Shown here piece by piece: positions 7,558 to 16,404 of a DNA stretch of 64,000 bases (positions are counted from its first letter, which is position 1; every line of letters begins with the position of its first letter). Origin of the DNA: Bacteriovoracales bacterium (lineage in GTDB: Bacteria > Bdellovibrionota > Bacteriovoracia > Bacteriovoracales > Bacteriovoracaceae); assembly GCA_030149295.1 (NCBI GenBank), contig JASBRV010000049.1, positions 22,221-86,220 of the forward strand, in the 5' to 3' direction. Below the pieces are notes generated by a model that searched no databases, was not told where the DNA came from, and saw only the letters and a program-made list of their open reading frames with translations. The position numbers were made by a program, and so were the translations under genes.

Positions 7558-9615
7558 ATGATGAAGAAAGTAAGTATTTCTCTTTTATCTCTTCTTATTT
7601 TAACACTGGTGGGGTGTGATCAGGATCCCTATCCCGTTGAGCAAGAAATTAGAAGAACTCCTAGGAGTACTCCACAAGACACTTTACCTCCACTGGCCAT
7701 AGAGCCTATTGAGGATATTAAGTTTCGTGAAGGTCTCCTTTCTGAATTTAAAATTCGCGTGGCCGTGGAAGAGCCAGGTGAGCCTATTTTAAAGGCAGAG
7801 GGCTTACCTGAAGGGGCTACTTTCGACGAGAATACTTTTACGATTTCTTGGAAGCCTGGCTATTTTGATGCTAACGATCCCAATAATCCAACTGTTAAAA
7901 GAAGAACTTATCCTGTCACTCTTAGGCTCTTTAGTACGGCAATGGATTTAAACAATGATGGGGTTTCACGTGAGGTAAAGCTAGTCGTTGAAGATTCTCC
8001 TCGCCCTATTACTTTGGATACAAGGAGTGTTACTCCTGAAGTAGATGAAAATGAGGAGTTTTCTCGTATCATTCGTTTTAAAAATGAAGATTTTCCTAAT
8101 GGACCTTTTAAGGTAGCAACGGAAAACTTGCCTTCCTCTCTTGAAATAGAGGAAGTCGATGGAACTACCTTTCGTTTAAAATTTCGTCCCGATTATTTTC
8201 ATGTCAATAGAGACACTGTGGGAAGAAATTATATCCGTTATGAAGGAAAGATTGTTGCTTCTAATCCGAGGAATGAAACCCGCGAATTTAAGTATCGCAT
8301 CCAAGTCAATGATGTGCGCCAGGGCGTAAAGTTAGTTGCTCCAGAAGAGATTGAACAAGGCCTAGATGCTGGCTTTCAAGTAGCTGCCTATGATCTCAAT
8401 CGAGAGATTGCACCGAATATTTCTTTGAGTGTGAAAAGGCCTGCTTTCGGGAAATTTATTACTTCAATTAAAGAGAACCCTAAAACTTTTTCTAGTGTTC
8501 TAAGCATTTTGTGGAAAGATATTCCTCCTCGTTACAATAAAACCACTCAAAAAGTGACTTATGAGGCTTGTGTGTTGGACTCAAGAGGGCAAAAGACAGA
8601 TTGCCAGGAACAAAGCACTAAAATTAAAATTGAGCTTAAAGATAGAACTCCGCCTATTATCAGCCGAAAGGATTGGCCAGTGGGAGAGCTCGTTTATCTT
8701 AATTTTAATAAGACTTTATCACGTGACCTACCTGTGAGAGATGCCGAAGATAGCCAACTGACTCCTAAGGTCGAGATTTTTCCCGAGGAAATGAGAGAGT
8801 TTGTTCGCTTTAAAAGAGGCAATGGACGTTGGGACTCTTCTGATCGCTTAGAAATGAAGTTTAATAAGCCGGGGACATTTCAATTCAATGTCGTGGCGAC
8901 CAGTGACTATAACGTCAGTTCTGCTGAGTCCTTTCTTGTTGAAGTCTTTCCTGAAAATAGGAATAAGGTTCTTATTTTTGCTGATTCCACGAGAGACAAA
9001 GAAGTTCTCTTTTACAAAGAGCAGTTTAAACAAGAAATGGATCTTATGAATCCTGCGATTCAGGTGGTTAATCAAAGAAATATTTCAGGCAGAGAAACAG
9101 TTATATTAACAACTAGTACTCTTCTTGATGATAGTAATAAAAATGAGATTTTTAATGCGATTGAAGAAATTGATCATGTCGTGATTGCTTCTGCTCTCTA
9201 TGAAAGGCTTCCCGAGAAGTTTTTAACGAGACTACAAGAAGACTATGACCTACGCGCTATTGGTCGCTATAGTCAGCTTCCGAATCTTCCTCCACTTGAA
9301 AAAATGAGGTTTCAAACGACAGGACAATTTCAAGCATCTATCAATGATATCGGCTTAAAAGGAAGTACAACTACCGAGTCTGCTGATCCTCTTATCTTTA
9401 ATGGTGGGCTTGATGAACCAGATAAGGTCTGTAAGGGTGTACTTGGGTTAACAGAAACGGGCAATAACCCGCTTCGAATTGGCGTAAATTGTCGTCGTAA
9501 AAATGGTGGTAGGATCTCCATCTTGGGAACTGAGTGGGCTGACCTCAAAGTGACTGAGGAGGACTCCGGTATTGTTGAGTCTTGGTTTAATACTCTTCTC
9601 AACGCGAAATTTTAA
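7558..9615 (+). CDS. Large lipoprotein with cadherin/Ig-like beta domains
   Basis: 685 residues. The N-terminus is a lipoprotein signal with lipobox L-V-G-C (Cys20). The mature part is rich in beta-strand residues, with repeated segments of about 100-120 residues that start P-P-L-A-I or D-S-P-R-P-I and contain cadherin- or Ig-like patterns (for example G-L-P-E-G-A-T-F-D followed by F-x-W-x-P), typical of putative-Ig/cadherin-like domains. The last 200 residues are different and may form a mixed alpha/beta domain. Start supported by GAGGAAAGC before the ATG. As part of the motor operon it is probably an outer-membrane or surface adhesin or structural component. Confidence 0.65.
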   Translation: MMKKVSISLLSLLILTLVGCDQDPYPVEQEIRRTPRSTPQDTLPPLAIEPIEDIKFREGLLSEFKIRVAVEEPGEPILKAEGLPEGATFDENTFTISWKPGYFDANDPNNPTVKRRTYPVTLRLFSTAMDLNNDGVSREVKLVVEDSPRPITLDTRSVTPEVDENEEFSRIIRFKNEDFPNGPFKVATENLPSSLEIEEVDGTTFRLKFRPDYFHVNRDTVGRNYIRYEGKIVASNPRNETREFKYRIQVNDVRQGVKLVAPEEIEQGLDAGFQVAAYDLNREIAPNISLSVKRPAFGKFITSIKENPKTFSSVLSILWKDIPPRYNKTTQKVTYEACVLDSRGQKTDCQEQSTKIKIELKDRTPPIISRKDWPVGELVYLNFNKTLSRDLPVRDAEDSQLTPKVEIFPEEMREFVRFKRGNGRWDSSDRLEMKFNKPGTFQFNVVATSDYNVSSAESFLVEVFPENRNKVLIFADSTRDKEVLFYKEQFKQEMDLMNPAIQVVNQRNISGRETVILTTSTLLDDSNKNEIFNAIEEIDHVVIASALYERLPEKFLTRLQEDYDLRAIGRYSQLPNLPPLEKMRFQTTGQFQASINDIGLKGSTTTESADPLIFNGGLDEPDKVCKGVLGLTETGNNPLRIGVNCRRKNGGRISILGTEWADLKVTEEDSGIVESWFNTLLNAKF

Positions 9616-9617
9616 GG

Positions 9618-10331
9618 ATGAATATGAAAACGTTAAGTCTTATTTTACTTTTATGTTCTCTTGGTTTTTCTTCGGTAAGTGCTGAAGAAAAGGTTTCTAA
9701 GAAGGCCTTGGACGAAAAGCTTGATGATCTGCTTTTACCAGATGATAAGGTGACCCCAGTTCTTTCTCAGGATAAGTTCTATATTATTAATCAACGCTAC
9801 TCGAGTTTGATCAATAGACATGAAGTGACTTTACAGGGGGCGCATAACTTTACTGCAGATTCTCATCTGGATGTGAAACAATCGGCGTTAACTTACCGCT
9901 ATCACCTCAATAGTCGTTGGTCTTTTGGTCTTCGTTATAACTACTATACCAATAAACTAACAACTACTGGGGAGAAGTTGCTACAAGATCGCCAAATAGT
10001 GCCTGATCAAGACTTTGCTTATAACTCACAAGAAATCTTTGCCACTTTTAATACTATTTATGGCAAACTTCGTTGGTCTTCGGACACGGTTGTGTATTTT
10101 GATCAGTACATTTCACTTGGTGGGGGACAGATTGAATTAGCTAGTGGAAAAACTAATCATGGGCTTCTTGATCTTGGACTCGCCTTTTGGGTTGGCCAAA
10201 ACTTTTCTTTAAGAACTGGCTTAAAAAATGAGTTCTATAATCAAAATCAACTTAATGGCACTCAATTTATGCATAACGCTATGGGATATATGGAAATTGG
10301 CTACCTGTTTGGTCAAGGGGATAGAGGTTAA
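9618..10331 (+). CDS. Outer-membrane beta-barrel protein of the motor operon
   Basis: 237 residues with a signal peptide (1-22, ending V-S-A), a short charged segment and then alternating amphipathic strands: R-Y-S-S-L-I, L-T-Y-R-Y-H-L, W-S-F-G-L-R-Y-N-Y-Y, N-F-S-L-R-T-G-L, and a final aromatic strand. This is the pattern of a small outer-membrane barrel of 8-10 strands. It follows the lipoprotein gene by 2 bases and precedes a TPR gene by 1 base. Small barrels (GltA, GltB, GltH) are part of the Myxococcus gliding complex, so an outer-membrane anchor for the machine is a reasonable inference; no sequence-level assignment is possible by eye. Confidence 0.7.
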   Translation: MNMKTLSLILLLCSLGFSSVSAEEKVSKKALDEKLDDLLLPDDKVTPVLSQDKFYIINQRYSSLINRHEVTLQGAHNFTADSHLDVKQSALTYRYHLNSRWSFGLRYNYYTNKLTTTGEKLLQDRQIVPDQDFAYNSQEIFATFNTIYGKLRWSSDTVVYFDQYISLGGGQIELASGKTNHGLLDLGLAFWVGQNFSLRTGLKNEFYNQNQLNGTQFMHNAMGYMEIGYLFGQGDRG

Positions 10332-10332
10332 G

Positions 10333-11871
10333 ATGATCTCAAGGCATTCATTATTCTTATGGCTTTCTTTCTTTGGGTATTGTGCTTTTGCTAGTACTGA
10401 TATTTTATTGGATGAGTCTGGTTCAGAATTAGACTTTTCTCGTCAACTGAGTGTTCAAAAAGACCTCATGCTGGATGATCCCTTTCGCATTCAGCTCTTT
10501 AGTCAATGGAAGGCGAAGGGGAGTGTTAGTCCTGCTGGCAACAAGGTCATGGATGCATTCTTTTCAAAAAAGTATGAAGCTGTTTTAAAATCACTTCCGC
10601 GCTTGAAAGATCAAAAACTCTCTGCGCTTAAAAAGCCAATGGAGCTTTATCTTCTTCACAGACTTGGTCTACACCAAAGTTTTTTTAGCGAGTGGATTGA
10701 TTACACTTCTCAAGGAAGTTTCCTAAAAAGTGAAATTGGTCTTAGCCTTGATCAAGTCATCAGAAAAGACGCCAGCAGACTTCTTATTGAAGAAGGTTTC
10801 GTTTTAACCGAGGATATGAAGACGAAGCTTCAAAAGACAGAGTCCTTTCTTGATAGCGGAGTGAACCTAAGCCTTCAAGCTTTGAAAGCCTTAAGGACTG
10901 GTGAAAACGCTGTAAAGTGGATTGGAAAACTTGCTTTGGACGATGAGTTTCGAGTTCATCTAGCCCACACTTCTCTTTTAGCTTATGGAAAAAAAGGAAA
11001 ACTTGGAGCTTCTGGTAAGTTTATTAAAAAAGTTGTTGAGCCATGGATGGAAAAGAGTGAAAAGCCCGAGGAGATTTCTCTTTATTATCTTACTTTAGGT
11101 CGTCTTCTCTATCAGGCGCGTGCTTATGAAGCTGCCAGCAGTTATTTTCGTCGTATTCCAGAGAGCTCTCATTTCTTTCTTGAGGCCAGAACTGAAAATC
11201 TTTGGTCACTCCTTCAAAGAAGAGATTTCAGTAAGGCCATGGGAGAGCTGGTTACGCTTAAACTGAAAGTCTTTGAGGATCAGTTCTATCCTGAGGTTCA
11301 TCTTGCTTCTGCCATTGGACATACTATGCTTTGCCAATTTGTTGATGCTAAAAAATCTATTCACGAGTTTGTCAGTGTCAATAAAAAATGGGCGAAACTT
11401 ATTCTAGAGAATAAAAAAACAAAGAATCCTCCACTAGCTGAGGATAACTTTTATTCACTTTTGATGAAAAAACAAATGGCATCACTTAAAGAAGAGAAAG
11501 AGAAGCTTACGAAGTGGGAAATTACTCGTTTTGATTCTCAATTGAAGGAGCTAGAAGACAACTCTCAAAGAAGTATTGTCCTTGAGGCGAAGAGGCAGTG
11601 GGAAAATAGAGAAAAGATTTTGGAATCTGCCCTTTATAAAATGAAATTTGTTCGTATTGAACTTCTCAGTCGTATGCATGCTGTCGCCCAAGGTCTTAAA
11701 GACCAGCTTCCGACGCAAGATATGGTAAAGCGCTATGAGTCCGCGCCTGCGAGAAGTCTGCGCAACGAGATTGCCTTTCCTCATGATGGAATGTTTTGGA
11801 GCGATGAACTCTTTAATTTAAGTGCAGAAGTTTCTAACCAATGCATGCAAGGTAAGTTCTATGAAAAATAA
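10333..11871 (+). CDS. Exported helical (TPR-like) protein of the motor operon
   Basis: 512 residues. The reading frame extends upstream but the start is placed at ATG 10333, which follows the previous stop by 1 base, has AGAGG before it, and gives a good signal peptide (1-20, ending A-F-A). The mature protein is alpha-helical, with TPR-like pairs around residues 235-330, for example Y-Y-L-T-L-G-R-L-L-Y-Q-A-R-A-Y-E-A-A. A K/E-rich coiled-coil-like segment lies near 385-440. It is probably a periplasmic scaffold. Its last 11 bases overlap the start of the VWA lipoprotein gene. Confidence 0.65.
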   Translation: MISRHSLFLWLSFFGYCAFASTDILLDESGSELDFSRQLSVQKDLMLDDPFRIQLFSQWKAKGSVSPAGNKVMDAFFSKKYEAVLKSLPRLKDQKLSALKKPMELYLLHRLGLHQSFFSEWIDYTSQGSFLKSEIGLSLDQVIRKDASRLLIEEGFVLTEDMKTKLQKTESFLDSGVNLSLQALKALRTGENAVKWIGKLALDDEFRVHLAHTSLLAYGKKGKLGASGKFIKKVVEPWMEKSEKPEEISLYYLTLGRLLYQARAYEAASSYFRRIPESSHFFLEARTENLWSLLQRRDFSKAMGELVTLKLKVFEDQFYPEVHLASAIGHTMLCQFVDAKKSIHEFVSVNKKWAKLILENKKTKNPPLAEDNFYSLLMKKQMASLKEEKEKLTKWEITRFDSQLKELEDNSQRSIVLEAKRQWENREKILESALYKMKFVRIELLSRMHAVAQGLKDQLPTQDMVKRYESAPARSLRNEIAFPHDGMFWSDELFNLSAEVSNQCMQGKFYEK

Positions 11872-12955
11872 ATTAATATTGGCTTCACTTTGCCTTTTCT
11901 TTACTCTCGGTTGTAAAAAGGACCCGTCCTATCTCTATGTTTCAGATCCTCTTCCTATTCAACAAAAGGATGAGAGGGTTTATCCCATGGATCTTTTAAA
12001 GCTTGATACCGTTGATGTTGTGATGATTATCGACAACTCTGGTTCGATGGGAACCATCCAAGATAATATTGTTGCTAACGCTAGCCTCTTTTTTAAGGAA
12101 TTTGCCAAGCAAGATTACTTGGAATGGAAACTCGGACTCTTATCAACTGACCAATTTGATGACCCCTATTTGGGTTTCGAGACACCTTTTAGCTCTGATT
12201 TGATCAAGGACTATGATCCTTCTAGCTTTAATCAGGCGGTTGCTCAATTTCAACGAGCGGTAGAGGGGCTAGGCACTAATGGTGCAATTGATGAATACAC
12301 TTTCTATAATATCGAAAGGGCGCTCAATGACTACAGTGGTAACAGAGGTCAAACCCCATTTGTTCGCGCGACCTCTCATCTTTTCTTTATTATGGTGACG
12401 GATGAGCCTGAGCAATCGGAAGATGGATTTGGCGTTAATTATGAGCCCATTACTTTTTTGAATCGCATTAGGGCTTTTGCGGGTAGTAACAAAAGGGTTC
12501 GTTTCTATGGAGCCTTTGATCATCAGGTCTTTACTAATTGCCGAGGCTCTTCATGGAGAAGGCAAGAGTGGCTAGATAATCCATTTGATCGCCTTATTAA
12601 GGCTTCTGAGGGATTTGCAATCTCTGCTTGTATCGATGATTTTGGCTCACAACTTTCAAGAATTGCTGAGGACATTGTCTCCCTTGTTAGTCTTCCGAGC
12701 TTGCTATTGAAAAGACGTCCAAAATCAGAGACAGTGGAAGTTTTTTATCAAGAGGCAGTTGTTGGTCAAAATGGTATTAGTTACTTAGATCCTGTGAAAC
12801 TAAAAAGTGGTTTAAGAGAAAATGGTGGTAAGTGGTATTATGATGCAACAACTAACACTATAAACTTCTACAGTGTCGACTTTGTCAAAGATATTGAAAA
12901 TGATCGCTTTGTGATCGACTTCGATGTGGCCGATGGTCTTAATAGGGACGAGTAG
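11861..12955 (+). CDS. Lipoprotein with von Willebrand factor A domain
   Basis: 364 residues from ATG 11861; a longer in-frame start would hide the lipoprotein signal. Cys18 in L-G-C is the lipidation site. From residue 50 there is a VWA domain with a MIDAS metal site: D58-N-S-G-S-M, a threonine further on, and T-D-E-P at the third site. VWA domains mediate metal-dependent protein binding, so this may be the adhesive or assembly component of the machine. It is the last gene of the plus-strand operon and ends 3 bases before the converging response-regulator gene. No hairpin terminator is visible in the gap. Confidence 0.75.
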   Translation: MKNKLILASLCLFFTLGCKKDPSYLYVSDPLPIQQKDERVYPMDLLKLDTVDVVMIIDNSGSMGTIQDNIVANASLFFKEFAKQDYLEWKLGLLSTDQFDDPYLGFETPFSSDLIKDYDPSSFNQAVAQFQRAVEGLGTNGAIDEYTFYNIERALNDYSGNRGQTPFVRATSHLFFIMVTDEPEQSEDGFGVNYEPITFLNRIRAFAGSNKRVRFYGAFDHQVFTNCRGSSWRRQEWLDNPFDRLIKASEGFAISACIDDFGSQLSRIAEDIVSLVSLPSLLLKRRPKSETVEVFYQEAVVGQNGISYLDPVKLKSGLRENGGKWYYDATTNTINFYSVDFVKDIENDRFVIDFDVADGLNRDE

Positions 12956-12958
12956 GTT

Positions 12959-13324
12959 CTATTTTTTTTCAATTTGCTCTTTTATGAATTGAATAAGTTC
13001 ATCATAATCAATGGGCTTATTGAGAACATGGTCTAATCCTAGCTCTTCTAATTTAGACACCTCGTAGTCTCCAGCATAGCCTGTAATTAAAACTGTTTTC
13101 GGTGGATCAGCAAGAGCTTTTAAGTTTTTTGCCAGTTCAAGACCATCCATCTTAGGCATTTTACCATCAGTAAAAAGGAGATCGACCTTATTTTCTTTAC
13201 AATAGTTTATGGCGTCTAGTCCATTTGAGAAGGTAAATATTTCCTGAGAAGGAAAAAAGTACTCTACCTCTGATTTATATAATTCAAGTAGTGTGGGTTC
13301 ATCATCACAAAAGGCAATTTTCAT
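12959..13324 (-). CDS. Single-domain response regulator (CheY-like)
   Basis: 121-residue receiver domain without output domain. It has the acidic pair D7-D8, phospho-acceptor D53 in [12 protein letters not shown]81 and K103 in L-N-K-P. The start has GAGAGGA before it. It lies 3 bases downstream of the histidine kinase gene, so the two are cotranscribed and almost surely form a pair. Without a DNA-binding domain, output must be through protein interaction (motor, phosphorelay or another enzyme). Confidence 0.9.
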   Translation of the reverse strand: MKIAFCDDEPTLLELYKSEVEYFFPSQEIFTFSNGLDAINYCKENKVDLLFTDGKMPKMDGLELAKNLKALADPPKTVLITGYAGDYEVSKLEELGLDHVLNKPIDYDELIQFIKEQIEKK

Positions 13325-13327
13325 AAG

Positions 13328-14851
13328 TTATCCTCTCTTTGGAAGTGTTAATCTAAAACGGGTTCTATCATCTTGGGTCAAATCTATAGTGGCACCCATA
13401 GCATCTGCCAACCTTTTGCATAGGCTAAGGCCAAGACCAGTACCAACTCCGGTTGGTTTGGTAGTAAAAAATGGGTTGAAGATATTCTTTTCTACTTCCT
13501 CGCTCATTCCCTTGCCATTGTCATTGATCTCAAGGACAAAATTTTCGTCATCGATGTAAGTTTTGATTTCTATAATTTTTTCTTTCTGGTTGAGATCACT
13601 TAGTTCATCGATAGAGTTGTTGAGGAGGTTGATAACAATTTGAGAAAGAGCGACTTCATTGGAATAGATAGTAAAGTCTTCTTGATCTTTATAAGTTTTT
13701 TGGAATTGAATTTCCGCATCTAAGACTCTTTGTTGAGAGATATCACAAATGCCATCTAAAAACTCAATGATAGAAAAAGAGTGATACTCTTCAATATTGC
13801 CATGAGAGAGTCTCTTTAGGTTTTTCACAATTTTACTGACTCTTTTTACTGTATTGTCGATAAGATTAAGGGAATCGTCACAATTAGAGGTATCCAATTG
13901 TCGTTTAAGCTTTCTTGAAGCTCCTAATATTATCTGAAGTGGAGTGTTGATTTCATGGGCTACCCCGCCTGCTAATTCCCCGAGAGCACTCAATCGAGAA
14001 GCTGATATGGCCTGTAATTTGAGTTCTTCACGTTCTGTTACATTGGAAGCAGTGAGAAGAACACTATCGTCTCTATGGTTTTTGGTATAGGTTCCTTTAA
14101 AGAGCCTATTATTTAATTGAATATCACTAGGATCAAAAACAAAGGTTTTTCCACTGGTATAAACTTCTTTTAAAAGCTCGAATCGACCTGAGTTCATCAA
14201 TTGAGCCTGATCTGTTAGTACGCTTTCAGTGTTCACTTCATATTGAGATAATCCTAGTTCTTGTTCAACTTTGTCATTAATACAGTGACAACTGAAATCA
14301 ATAATTTCGCCTTCTTCATTTCTGATGGGTTTGTATTCAATTAAGGCATCATTGATGACTTCAATGATGGATTCAAGGTAATTTTTTTGCGACTCTATTT
14401 CTCTTGTTTGTTCAGCGACCTTTTCCTCAAGTGTATGATTAAGTTCTTGAAGTTTCTTTAAACTTTCCCTGTATTGAGCAGGAGAGGGCAATAAAAGAAT
14501 TCTCTTTAAGTTTTTTAAAATAACATATGCTGTGAGACAGGAGACGATCGCTGTGAAGATCTTTAGGATAACTTCAATATGGTATTCAGCATGCCAATAA
14601 TTATAAGCACTGATGAGATGAGTAAGGCCGCATAGTTGAATAAAGAGAACGAAGAGAATGAGAAGTTTGGTAAAACCAGGAGAGATGTCTGTGCGTTTCT
14701 TATAGAAAACATAGAGACCAAAGGGGATGGCGCTATAAGAAGCGAAGATGAGAAGATCACTTCCTACCATTGGCCAAAGTATTTCCTCACGCCATAAAAC
14801 ACAATGCCCATGGGGCATAAACTCTGAGCTATCTAAACCAAATAAATTCAA
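13328..14851 (-). CDS. Histidine kinase with ethylene-receptor-like transmembrane domain
   Basis: 507 residues, TTG start with AGAGG 5 bases before it. Residues 11-115 form three membrane helices that match the ethylene-binding domain of plant ETR1 and cyanobacterial homologues: F-M-P-H-G-H-C at 11-17, D32, Y39 and P43 in helix 1, and I71, C74 and H78 in the I-Q-L-C-G-L-T-H motif of helix 2. C74 and H78 correspond to the ETR1 Cu(I) ligands C65 and H69, and D32 and Y39 to D25 and Y32. Then come a coiled coil (125-160), a PAS-like domain (160-275), HisKA with H299 in G-G-V-A-H-E-I-N, and HATPase_c with N-box N411/N412, D444-N-G-K-G-M and G-T-G-L-G-L at 470-475. All catalytic residues are present. 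Ethylene or another small hydrophobic ligand as signal is an inference. Confidence 0.85.
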   Translation of the reverse strand: MNLFGLDSSEFMPHGHCVLWREEILWPMVGSDLLIFASYSAIPFGLYVFYKKRTDISPGFTKLLILFVLFIQLCGLTHLISAYNYWHAEYHIEVILKIFTAIVSCLTAYVILKNLKRILLLPSPAQYRESLKKLQELNHTLEEKVAEQTREIESQKNYLESIIEVINDALIEYKPIRNEEGEIIDFSCHCINDKVEQELGLSQYEVNTESVLTDQAQLMNSGRFELLKEVYTSGKTFVFDPSDIQLNNRLFKGTYTKNHRDDSVLLTASNVTEREELKLQAISASRLSALGELAGGVAHEINTPLQIILGASRKLKRQLDTSNCDDSLNLIDNTVKRVSKIVKNLKRLSHGNIEEYHSFSIIEFLDGICDISQQRVLDAEIQFQKTYKDQEDFTIYSNEVALSQIVINLLNNSIDELSDLNQKEKIIEIKTYIDDENFVLEINDNGKGMSEEVEKNIFNPFFTTKPTGVGTGLGLSLCKRLADAMGATIDLTQDDRTRFRLTLPKRG

Positions 14852-14879
14852 AAAAACCTCTAATTTTATCTAAGAGGTT
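14850..14879 (-). terminator. Hairpin with T-tract that also contains the kinase ribosome-binding site
   Basis: Read on the minus strand: AACCTCT (14879-14873), an 11-base loop, AGAGGTT (14861-14855), then a run of Ts ending at the TTG start of the kinase. The stem is 7 bp and exact. It has the form of an intrinsic terminator for transcripts coming from the antiporter gene. Its 3' arm contains AGAGG, the only visible ribosome-binding site of the kinase, so folding would also block translation initiation. Confidence 0.55.
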
Positions 14880-14885
14880 ATTATA
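14880..14885 (-). promoter_or_regulatory. Consensus -10 hexamer for the kinase gene
   Basis: A perfect TATAAT on the minus strand ends 29 bases before the kinase TTG. No good -35 is present at 17 bases (TTTAAT at best). Initiation about 7 bases downstream would begin inside the 5' arm of the adjoining hairpin, so transcripts from this promoter would lack part of that arm, and only read-through transcripts would form the complete stem. Confidence 0.45.
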
Positions 14886-14925
14886 GATTAAATAAAATTT
14901 GCATTAAATGTGGACAAAATTGCTC

Positions 14926-16089
14926 TTAATTTTTCTTAAGGATTTTACTTGAGTAGTTCCTAGGGGGAACCTTTTCCATGGCAAAGAGGGGAAGGATACT
15001 GGTGATAATAGTATAGATAAAAAGGCCTGATACTAAATCACTACTGAGGCCAAATCGGTTTTTTAAAATCGAGGCGATAACCAGACCAAAGATGAGAGTA
15101 GGCATCATACTAATGCCCACTTTCCAGGGCTTCTCTACCTTTTCTTTAATAAAATTCTTTTGTGAGTAGTAAATTGCACTGTAGCGAATGGGGATAATAA
15201 TGGCAGAGAATCCAAATCCAAGTAAAATTCCCTCCTTACTAAAAATATTACCTGAAAGGCTTAGTCCTGCTTTAAAAAAGTAAAAGGGAATAAAAATACC
15301 AAAGAAGACAGAGAGGTTGGTAAAAATGTCTACTCCCTCAACCTTGCCAGAGAAATGTTTAAAACGTCTAGCGATAATTCCCACTATAAAAGCTCCTACG
15401 AGATAGTAGGTGCCAATTTTTTTTGTGACCACACCACAGATGAGGGCCAGAAGAACCAGGAAGGCCACCTCTGACTTTGGGGCATAGGGGGCAACAAAAC
15501 GCACAAAGCCTTTAAAAATGAGGGGTAGAGCAATTAATAAAACAATAAGAACGACTAAAGAAATTCCTAGTTGTTCAAAGTCGTCGGATTGAAGAGCGAA
15601 GAAGAGAACCATAACGGCGAGGATTTCTTCTGAAATGGATTTTGAGCTGATCCAATATCGCTGTCCTTCACTAATCTTAAAATCTTTTATCGATTCCAAG
15701 ATAAATCCTGTACTAGGAGTTAAAAGACCTAGAGCGAGGATAAAACCAATTTGCCAGGAAAGATGAAAGAAATAGGAACAAAAGGCACCAATAAAAACGA
15801 TGATAAGAAGATCAACACTAAGATGTTTCCGTAGCGATGGGCCATGCCTTTTGAGTTCTTCTATATCGACTTCCATACCCGCAAAGAGAAAGAGGGAGGT
15901 AATTCCGAGGCGAGATAGAAGCAGCAGTAGCTGGTCCTCCTGGAAGTCATTCCAAAAATAAGAAGAAAGAAAGCCTAAAATAATACAGGTAATACCACTA
16001 GGAAGGCGAAATCTTCTCATTAACTTAGGGAGGAACAGTACTGCACTAAAGAGAATGAGGTAGGTTATTTCCTGATTAAAATTGGGCAT
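14926..16089 (-). CDS. CPA2-family cation:proton antiporter
   Basis: 387 residues with 11-13 predicted membrane helices and no soluble regulatory domain, shorter than KefB/KefC with their C-terminal Rossmann domain and similar to NapA/GerN-type CPA2 exchangers. Family features include the early L-P-K-L-M-R-R-F-R-L-P segment, F-L-F-A-G-M-E-V-D in the fourth helix, and paired G-x-L-T-P-S-T-G and F-I-V-G-I-I-A-R elements in the crossed-helix region. It would exchange Na+ or K+ for H+ across the inner membrane. The gene lies between the kinase and a small orphan gene, and a hairpin downstream may end its transcript. Confidence 0.82.
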   Translation of the reverse strand: MPNFNQEITYLILFSAVLFLPKLMRRFRLPSGITCIILGFLSSYFWNDFQEDQLLLLLSRLGITSLFLFAGMEVDIEELKRHGPSLRKHLSVDLLIIVFIGAFCSYFFHLSWQIGFILALGLLTPSTGFILESIKDFKISEGQRYWISSKSISEEILAVMVLFFALQSDDFEQLGISLVVLIVLLIALPLIFKGFVRFVAPYAPKSEVAFLVLLALICGVVTKKIGTYYLVGAFIVGIIARRFKHFSGKVEGVDIFTNLSVFFGIFIPFYFFKAGLSLSGNIFSKEGILLGFGFSAIIIPIRYSAIYYSQKNFIKEKVEKPWKVGISMMPTLIFGLVIASILKNRFGLSSDLVSGLFIYTIITSILPLFAMEKVPPRNYSSKILKKN

Positions 16090-16145
16090 ATTTCATTGTA
16101 ACCAGAAAATAAGAGTATAAGTCTAACTATTTGTTAACTCTAGTT

Positions 16146-16310
16146 TTATGAAGCAAGCCCTTTTAAAAACTGATGGATAAACTCAGTTTCACTTGCGTCA
16201 TCATCTTTTTCCAGTAAAGGTATTTCCTCATTTTCTTCTTCTAGGTAAAAGGCTTCATGAAGAAGTCGAGTAAGCAGTCCTTTGAAGGGTTTTAGTTCTG
16301 TGTCATTCAT
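16146..16310 (-). CDS. Small acidic protein of 54 residues
   Basis: The reading frame runs from ATG (16310-16308) to TAA with AAGGAG six bases before the start, an ideal ribosome-binding site. The product begins M-N-D-T-E-L-K-P-F-K, is rich in Glu and Asp in the middle (E-E-E-N-E-E-I at 24-30, D-D-D at 36-38) and ends with an amphipathic helix. No signal peptide or membrane segment, no family I recognise. The gene has its own promoter candidate and palindromic operator, so it is probably independently regulated. It lies between the antiporter and DUF501 genes. Confidence 0.6.
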   Translation of the reverse strand: MNDTELKPFKGLLTRLLHEAFYLEEENEEIPLLEKDDDASETEFIHQFLKGLAS

Positions 16311-16334
16311 GTGTGCTCCTTGGGATTGGTGTCT

Positions 16335-16351
16335 GTTAATACCATATTAAC
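16335..16351. promoter_or_regulatory. Perfect 7-3-7 palindrome overlapping a -10 element
   Basis: GTTAATA (16335-16341), CCA, TATTAAC (16345-16351). A minus-strand promoter candidate, TTGTGC (16372-16367), 17 bases, TAATAT (16349-16344), has its -10 hexamer inside the palindrome. That is the layout of a repressor operator for the 54-residue gene starting at 16310. Confidence 0.5.
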
Positions 16352-16404
16352 TTACGTATAACTTGCGCACAATCCGCACTGAATCACAGGAGTTTTGCTC
16401 AGAC

